Shown: in pieces, positions 5,587 through 9,293 of the stretch | Position numbering within the stretch: the stretch's first letter is position 1 | Layout of the letters: each line of letters starts with the position of its first letter | NCBI GenBank assembly: GCA_016840945.1 | Contig: JAEORJ010000416.1 | Location: forward strand, 1-9,293 | Reading direction: 5' to 3' | DNA from: Candidatus Gerdarchaeota archaeon | GTDB lineage: Archaea; Asgardarchaeota; Heimdallarchaeia; JABLTI01 | Length of the DNA stretch: 9,293 nt | The notes under the pieces: model-generated | Seen by the model: the letters and a program-made list of their open reading frames with translations, nothing else | The model's database searches: none | What the model was told of the DNA's origin: nothing | Program-made: the position numbers and the translations under genes

Positions 5587-6429
5587 ATGAAATTGTATAA
5601 TGAAACTGCTATTATTACAGGTTCTACTGAAGGTATAGGTAAAGTAATTGCTGAATTATTTTTAAGCGAAGGTTGTAAAGTTGCGATTTGTTCTCGTGAT
5701 GTAGAAAAAGTAAAGAAAACTCTTTCAGAATTAAAATCTAAATATGGTAATTCTGTAATAGGATATCCTTGTGATGTAACAAAAATAGAAAATCTTGAAA
5801 AATTAGTTGCTAAAACTATTGATGCTTTTGGTTCTGTCAGAATTTTGGTTGCTAATGCTGGAATAAATACCAAATATGGTCCTTTTAATTGCATGTCCTC
5901 TGCAATGGTTAATGAAAATGCAAATGCTATTCTAAGTGTTAATTTAATAGGAGTTATGAATTCGATTGCTGCTGTTATGCCTAAAATGAAGGAACAGCAT
6001 TATGGTAGAATTATAACATTCTCAGGTGCAGGTGTTGATCGACCTATAAACAATATGACGATATATTCTGCATCTAAAGGTGGAGTTGTTACTTTCTCTA
6101 AATGCTTAGCTTTAGAATTAGACGAGAATAAAGATGATATTAAAATTAATATCTTTCAACCTGGAATGGTAAAAACAAAGCTAACAACTACTGTTGATTG
6201 TGTACCAAACTGGAAAAGTAGCGAAGAAGTTAAAGAAGATGTGGAATTTGTTCTAGAATATCTTGGTGGAGATATTAAAAAGAGAACAACTAAAATTATC
6301 CCTTATATCATCCCAGAAACAAAAACTAATGGTAAGCTATTCAGAGGTTTTTCTCTCTTCAAATTAATTGTTAATGCAATAAAAATGAAAAGAGCATTAA
6401 AGAAAAAAATGAAAAAGAAATCGAACTAA
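5587..6429 (+). CDS. Short-chain dehydrogenase/reductase (classical SDR)
   Basis: This 280-residue protein carries the full set of classical SDR motifs: nucleotide-binding TGSTEGIG (11-18), CSRD with R37 favouring NADP(H), D63 in CDVT, NAG (90-92), catalytic-tetrad N119, S146, Y160 and K164 (YSASK), and PG (192-193). It should be an active NAD(P)-dependent oxidoreductase on an alcohol or carbonyl; the substrate is not predictable. The C-terminus departs from the family: a hydrophobic stretch (LFRGFSLFKLIVNAI) is followed by MKRALKKKMKKKSN, which could tether the enzyme to membrane or an acidic partner. ATG 5587 is chosen over the in-frame GTG at 5578 because AGTGAT (5577-5582) is a ribosome binding site four bases before it. 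It converges on the nitrilase with nine bases between stops. Confidence 0.92.
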   Translation: MKLYNETAIITGSTEGIGKVIAELFLSEGCKVAICSRDVEKVKKTLSELKSKYGNSVIGYPCDVTKIENLEKLVAKTIDAFGSVRILVANAGINTKYGPFNCMSSAMVNENANAILSVNLIGVMNSIAAVMPKMKEQHYGRIITFSGAGVDRPINNMTIYSASKGGVVTFSKCLALELDENKDDIKINIFQPGMVKTKLTTTVDCVPNWKSSEEVKEDVEFVLEYLGGDIKKRTTKIIPYIIPETKTNGKLFRGFSLFKLIVNAIKMKRALKKKMKKKSN

Positions 6430-6438
6430 TTTTAATGA

Positions 6439-7440
6439 TTACTTTTTATTCTTTTTTTCTATTATAGAACGCTTATTGTTTTTTTCTTTCATTTTTACAA
6501 TGGGTTCCATTTTAGCTTCATTAACAACTAAATGAAAAACATCTGGACGTGAGTAATGTCCTACAACATCAAAATCAAACCTAGAACGAGGGACAGTTGA
6601 CAAATCTAAATCAGCATAAAGTATCCCAGCTTTATCATATAATGGTCCAGCCAAAATTTTACCATTAGGATCAACAATTACACTTCCACCACGACATAGA
6701 ATTTCTGGTGAATGCATTAATTCATCGTAACAAGCTAAATCTTTAGGGTACATTTCTTTAGTAACAAATTGGTTACTGGATAAAACAAAACAACGTCCTT
6801 CTAAAGCAATATGTTTCATAGAGGCTATCCATTCATCTCGAGCATCTGCAGTTGGAGCTACGTAGATATCAATTCCCTTCGAATACATAGCTGTTCTTGC
6901 TAATGGCATATAATTTTCCCAACAGATTAAACCACCAATTTTCCCATAAGGAGATTCTATAACAGTTAAAGTGCTACCATCTCCTTCTCCCCAAATTAAT
7001 CTTTCAGAACCTGTAGGTTTTAATTTTCGATGTTTACCTAGTAGTTTTCCATCAGAATTGAAATAAACTATACTGCAGTAAATTGTTCCACCACTGAATT
7101 CAGCATCTTTTTCAATAATCCCTATTATAAGATAAAGATTATTTTTTCTTGCTATATCAGCTAATTGTGAGATTTCAGGACTAGGGATAGTTATTGAATT
7201 TTTCCAATATCGAGCAAAATCTTGTTTTCCTTCATCTGATCTGCTACCAACTTTTGTACCAAAATAAAGACCTCGAGGATAACCTGGGATAAAAGCTTCA
7301 GGGAAAAGAACAATTTTAGCACCCTTTTTTGCGGCTTCATTTGTTAAATGTTCTATCTTTGAAATGCAAGCTTTTTTATCCATTATAATTGATGAATCTT
7401 GAATAACTGCTACTCGAACTGAATTAGTAAAATCTTCCAT
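6439..7440 (-). CDS. Nitrilase (branch 1 of the nitrilase superfamily)
   Basis: This 333-residue enzyme has the complete Glu-Lys-Cys triad: E48 in LFPEAFIPGYPRG, K139 in HRKLKPT and C173 in GGLICWENYMPLAR. It also has the second conserved glutamate, E146, in SERLIWGEGDG. The GHYSRPDVF motif (294-302) and CWEN context are hallmarks of true nitrilases, which hydrolyse organic nitriles to the acid and ammonia, rather than of amidases or carbamoylputrescine hydrolases. Length fits the family, whose members form spiral oligomers in the cytosol. The nitrile substrate cannot be assigned; cyanide-degrading relatives share these motifs. No Shine-Dalgarno precedes ATG 7440, and a TATA-like box about 30 bp upstream suggests a leaderless transcript. 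The C-terminus is lysine-rich (residues 317-333). Confidence 0.92.
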   Translation of the reverse strand: MEDFTNSVRVAVIQDSSIIMDKKACISKIEHLTNEAAKKGAKIVLFPEAFIPGYPRGLYFGTKVGSRSDEGKQDFARYWKNSITIPSPEISQLADIARKNNLYLIIGIIEKDAEFSGGTIYCSIVYFNSDGKLLGKHRKLKPTGSERLIWGEGDGSTLTVIESPYGKIGGLICWENYMPLARTAMYSKGIDIYVAPTADARDEWIASMKHIALEGRCFVLSSNQFVTKEMYPKDLACYDELMHSPEILCRGGSVIVDPNGKILAGPLYDKAGILYADLDLSTVPRSRFDFDVVGHYSRPDVFHLVVNEAKMEPIVKMKEKNNKRSIIEKKNKK

Positions 7441-7465
7441 AATGAAGAAATTTAATCTTTTTGAA

Positions 7466-7486
7466 AAATAAATAATTAACGGTTAA
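7466..7486 (-). promoter_or_regulatory. Nitrilase promoter with adjacent 11-bp palindrome
   Basis: On the minus strand an ATTATTTATTT-type TATA element (7466-7476) is centred about 30 bp before ATG 7440, implying transcription starting at or within a few bases of the start codon. TTAACGGTTAA (7476-7486) abuts it on the upstream side, where the BRE or a regulator site would lie. Confidence 0.4.
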
Positions 7487-7509
7487 AAATGGCCAAATTA
7501 CTTTCCATT

Positions 7510-7561
7510 TAAAAATCAAAGAAAAAATATTTGTGAATAAAGTTTTGCAACTGAATTCACA
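7510..7561 (-). terminator. Strong hairpin terminator after the lipase-like gene
   Basis: TGTGAAT (7532-7538) pairs with ATTCACA (7555-7561), and AGTT with AACT inside it, around a TTGC loop with a 2x2 internal loop. Read on the minus strand, the hairpin starts seven bases after the stop codon and is followed by ATATTTTTTC and further T-runs. It separates this gene from the nitrilase, so the two are probably not one operon. Confidence 0.65.
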
Positions 7562-7567
7562 GTTAAA

Positions 7568-8491
7568 TTACTTTTTAATATGGTAATCTAGAAAAGAGAC
7601 TATATCAGAAATAACTTCTTCACGTGAAGTATCATTTAACGTTTCATGTCTAACATTTGGATAGATTTTATAGGTAACATCTTTCAAACCTAATTTCTTA
7701 TATCGCTTAACTAATGGTAATAACCATTTACCAGATTTGTTAACTTGATCTTCTTCACCACGAATTATTAAAATTGGTAGACCTTTGGGAATTTTTGTTT
7801 CAGAGCTCCAAACACGTTTTAATGCTTTTGATGATTCATAGAAGAAGCCATTTGTTGGTTTAAATCCACATAATGGATCGTTATTGTATGCTGTTACAAC
7901 ATCTGGTATTGTGCTTAACCAAGCATTTCTTGTTTTTGTTTTCTTGTATGGTTTATTAAATGGTTCAATAGCTAAATTATATATTAAACCTGCTTCTGCA
8001 TCCTTTCCTTTTCTTTTAATAATAAATTTGGCTAAAGGAATCGAAATACCCATTAAAGGTTGGGTACCAAAACCACCACTTAGTATCACACCTTTCAAAA
8101 TGCTACCATATTGTTGCATGAAATCTTGTACTAATGCACTTCCCCAAGAATGACCTAATAAGAATAATGGTAATTCAGAATAATCTTTCTTCATAATATC
8201 GATTAATTGCTTAAAATCGAGTATTACTCCATCCCAACCATCTTGACCTAGTGAACCTTTTATATTATTTTTGCTTATTGTTTTGCCATGACCTCGAATA
8301 TCTATTGCACAACAAACATATCCCGCTTTGCATAATTCTTTAGCAAAATAGTCATATCTAAAGGAGTATTCAGCCATACCATGAAAAATACAAACTAAGC
8401 CTTTAAGTGGAATATTTTCTTCTGGAACCCACTTGTTTGCATAAATCTCCAAACCAATTTGATCAGTAAAAGTAAAATTGCTATGTGTCAT
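7568..8491 (-). CDS. Alpha/beta hydrolase, monoacylglycerol lipase/lysophospholipase type
   Basis: This 307-residue serine hydrolase has the oxyanion motif FHGMAEYS (from residue 36), the DIRGHGKT motif (64-71) and the nucleophile elbow GHSWG with S115. By position the acid is D248 (GEEDQV) and the catalytic histidine is H282 (RHE), so the triad is complete. The HGMAEYSFRYDYFA opening and GHG motif are typical of the Hydrolase_4 group (monoacylglycerol lipase, PldB lysophospholipase), which cleaves glycerol ester bonds. The true substrate is unknown; ester lipids are not standard archaeal membrane components, so it may act on imported or dietary lipids. No signal peptide, so cytosolic. No Shine-Dalgarno precedes ATG 8491 and a TATA-like box sits about 25 bp upstream, so the message is probably leaderless. 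Confidence 0.92.
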   Translation of the reverse strand: MTHSNFTFTDQIGLEIYANKWVPEENIPLKGLVCIFHGMAEYSFRYDYFAKELCKAGYVCCAIDIRGHGKTISKNNIKGSLGQDGWDGVILDFKQLIDIMKKDYSELPLFLLGHSWGSALVQDFMQQYGSILKGVILSGGFGTQPLMGISIPLAKFIIKRKGKDAEAGLIYNLAIEPFNKPYKKTKTRNAWLSTIPDVVTAYNNDPLCGFKPTNGFFYESSKALKRVWSSETKIPKGLPILIIRGEEDQVNKSGKWLLPLVKRYKKLGLKDVTYKIYPNVRHETLNDTSREEVISDIVSFLDYHIKK

Positions 8492-8509
8492 AAGCGATTC
8501 TATTTATGA

Positions 8510-8521
8510 TTTAATAATAAA
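8510..8521 (-). promoter_or_regulatory. TATA-like box of the lipase-like gene
   Basis: On the minus strand this reads TTTATTATTAAA, with its centre about 25 bp from ATG 8491, the distance expected for a leaderless transcript. A 7-bp inverted repeat (TTTATGA 8503-8509 / TCATAAA 8528-8534) brackets it. Confidence 0.45.
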
Positions 8522-8551
8522 ACTTTTTCATAAAAAATAAAAATAATTACC

Positions 8552-8561
8552 ATATATTATT
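8552..8561 (+). promoter_or_regulatory. TATA-like box of the RING-like gene
   Basis: ATATATTATT is centred about 51 bp before ATG 8608, giving a leader of roughly 25 bases. The purine-rich AAGGAAG at 8594-8600 is only a weak ribosome binding site. Confidence 0.45.
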
Positions 8562-8607
8562 AAAGTAGAATTCACCATTTACGTTCAAGAGAAAAGGAAG
8601 TTTATTA

Positions 8608-9186
8608 ATGTCAGAAATTCTGGAAAAATATCATGTTAAACCACCCTCAACAAGCGGGGATGAAGTTTTATTACCTGCACTTCTTTTCGTTTCTATGTTA
8701 ATTATTGGTGATATAATAGCAATTATTTTTGTTAGAGATAGACCACTTTTCCTAATAATAACTGTTGGTATACTTGGATTACTAGTTGGGATTAATGCTG
8801 TTATAATTACAGCTCTAGTAATAATTCGTAAAAATAAGAGAAATAAATATCATATTCCCAAATTTGATGATGAAGATTTACCTTCTATAACAGAAAAGGA
8901 TATTGAACGATATATAGGATATGAAAAAGAAGTTAATTTGCTTAGACCAAAAATCGTTGTAAGATCATCTTTAATTCAAGCTGACTTCAATCAAGAGGAT
9001 TTAGTGTATCATGGGGATATAAAAGAAAAACATTGTATTATTTGTAGAATGAAATTAGATAACAAAAATGTAGTTTGGAAATGTCCTTATTGTGTAGCAT
9101 TATTTCACAAAGAGCATTTCTTAGATTGGATTTTAGAAAATAGCAAATGCCCAGTTTGTCATGGAAAAATAACTATTATTATTTAG
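8608..9186 (+). CDS. Two-TM membrane protein with C-terminal RING-like zinc finger
   Basis: This 192-residue protein has a short polar N-terminus, two transmembrane helices (about 20-42 and 46-73), a basic RKNKRNK stop-transfer stretch and a cytosolic linker. It ends in eight metal ligands: C143, C146, C159, C162, H167, H170, C181 and C184 (CxxC-x12-CxxC-x4-HxxH-x10-CxxC). The context CPYC..LFHKEHFLDWI...KCPVC matches RING-H2 fingers, including the tryptophan (W174) next to the E2-binding groove in ubiquitin ligases, although Cys replaces the usual His at ligand 4 and His replaces Cys at ligand 6. Membrane RING proteins are typical ubiquitin E3 ligases in eukaryotes and are reported in Asgard archaea; E3 activity is inferred. 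No E1, E2 or ubiquitin gene lies in the window. Confidence 0.85.
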   Translation: MSEILEKYHVKPPSTSGDEVLLPALLFVSMLIIGDIIAIIFVRDRPLFLIITVGILGLLVGINAVIITALVIIRKNKRNKYHIPKFDDEDLPSITEKDIERYIGYEKEVNLLRPKIVVRSSLIQADFNQEDLVYHGDIKEKHCIICRMKLDNKNVVWKCPYCVALFHKEHFLDWILENSKCPVCHGKITIII

Positions 9187-9219
9187 ATAGATAGTTGTTT
9201 AATATATTTACTATTTATC
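9186..9219. terminator. Hairpin between the RING-like gene and the convergent gene
   Basis: GATAGATAGT (9186-9195) pairs with ACTATTTATC (9210-9219) over ten positions with one G-U pair and a 14-base loop. The stem includes the last base of the stop codon. T-runs on either side are modest, so the terminator role is tentative. Confidence 0.35.
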
Positions 9220-9239
9220 AAACTTTCACTATAATCTGT

Positions 9240-9293
9240 TCATTGGATTTTTGATTTAATTATTTTTAGTATCTTTTTGGCATCCTTACTTTC
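9240..9293 (-). CDS. C-terminal end of a further gene, 5' part outside window
   Basis: On the minus strand, the only frame open to the window edge reads ESKDAKKILKIIKSKIQ followed by TGA. The 17 residues form a plausible lysine-rich amphipathic helix. Convergence with the RING-like gene, with a hairpin between, supports a real gene end, but the fragment is too short to identify. Confidence 0.4.
   Translation of the reverse strand, partial: ESKDAKKILKIIKSKIQ

Noticed and set aside
5613..5622. TATTACAG-type sequence resembling a half of the shared palindrome.
   Set aside because: It lies in the codons for the SDR nucleotide-binding motif and has no matching right half, so it is coincidental.
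5565..5894. Minus-strand open frame over the start of the dehydrogenase gene.
   Set aside because: It overlaps the conserved nucleotide-binding region of the SDR; no independent signals.
7884..8153. Plus-strand open frame inside the lipase-like gene.
   Set aside because: Antisense to the region encoding the catalytic serine motif and beyond; no promoter or ribosome binding site.
6439..8491. Nitrilase and lipase-like genes as one operon.
   Set aside because: A 127-base gap contains a strong hairpin with T-runs and a separate TATA-like promoter for the nitrilase.
8608..9186. A local ubiquitin operon around the RING-like gene.
   Set aside because: None of the neighbours resembles ubiquitin, E1, E2 or a deubiquitinase; only the putative E3 is present.

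Overview
The window most likely comes from an archaeon, and probably an Asgard-type one. It is strongly A+T-rich. Several genes carry GTGAT or GGTGA ribosome binding sites that match the archaeal anti-Shine-Dalgarno. TATA-like boxes lie about 25 bp upstream of inferred transcription starts, two genes look leaderless, and one gene encodes a membrane-anchored RING-like zinc finger of eukaryotic flavour. The Asgard placement is inferred from gene content and style; no rRNA or ribosomal marker is present.

Layout. Positions 1-958 (+) hold a small two-gene unit: the 3' part of a membrane protein with zinc ribbons, then a secreted, membrane-anchored beta-rich protein. A hairpin at 980-1000 serves as a two-way terminator between that unit and a HEAT-repeat protein with a long basic disordered tail (1002-1892, -). 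A 280-bp divergent regulatory region (1893-2172), rich in inverted repeats, separates this from a 596-residue protein (2173-3963, +) made almost entirely of a strict 29-residue repeat behind a SHOCT-like N-terminus. Next come an MFS transporter (4133-5488, +), a short-chain dehydrogenase (5587-6429, +) that converges on a nitrilase (6439-7440, -), a monoacylglycerol-lipase-like hydrolase (7568-8491, -), and a divergent two-TM RING-like protein (8608-9186, +). The last bases hold what looks like the C-terminal end of another minus-strand gene.

How the genes relate. Most appear to be single-gene transcription units with their own promoters and terminators, so no single pathway is evident. The strongest link is regulatory: the same palindrome, TTATTAC-N8-GTAATAA, occurs exactly twice, upstream of the 29-residue-repeat gene (2008-2029) and upstream of the MFS gene (4099-4120). 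This suggests one unknown regulator acts on both. The basic HEAT protein and the acidic solenoid protein are divergently transcribed from the same intergenic region and might work together, but this is only an inference. Two convergent junctions share a feature: lysine-rich C-terminal codons double as the T-tract for the opposing gene's terminator.
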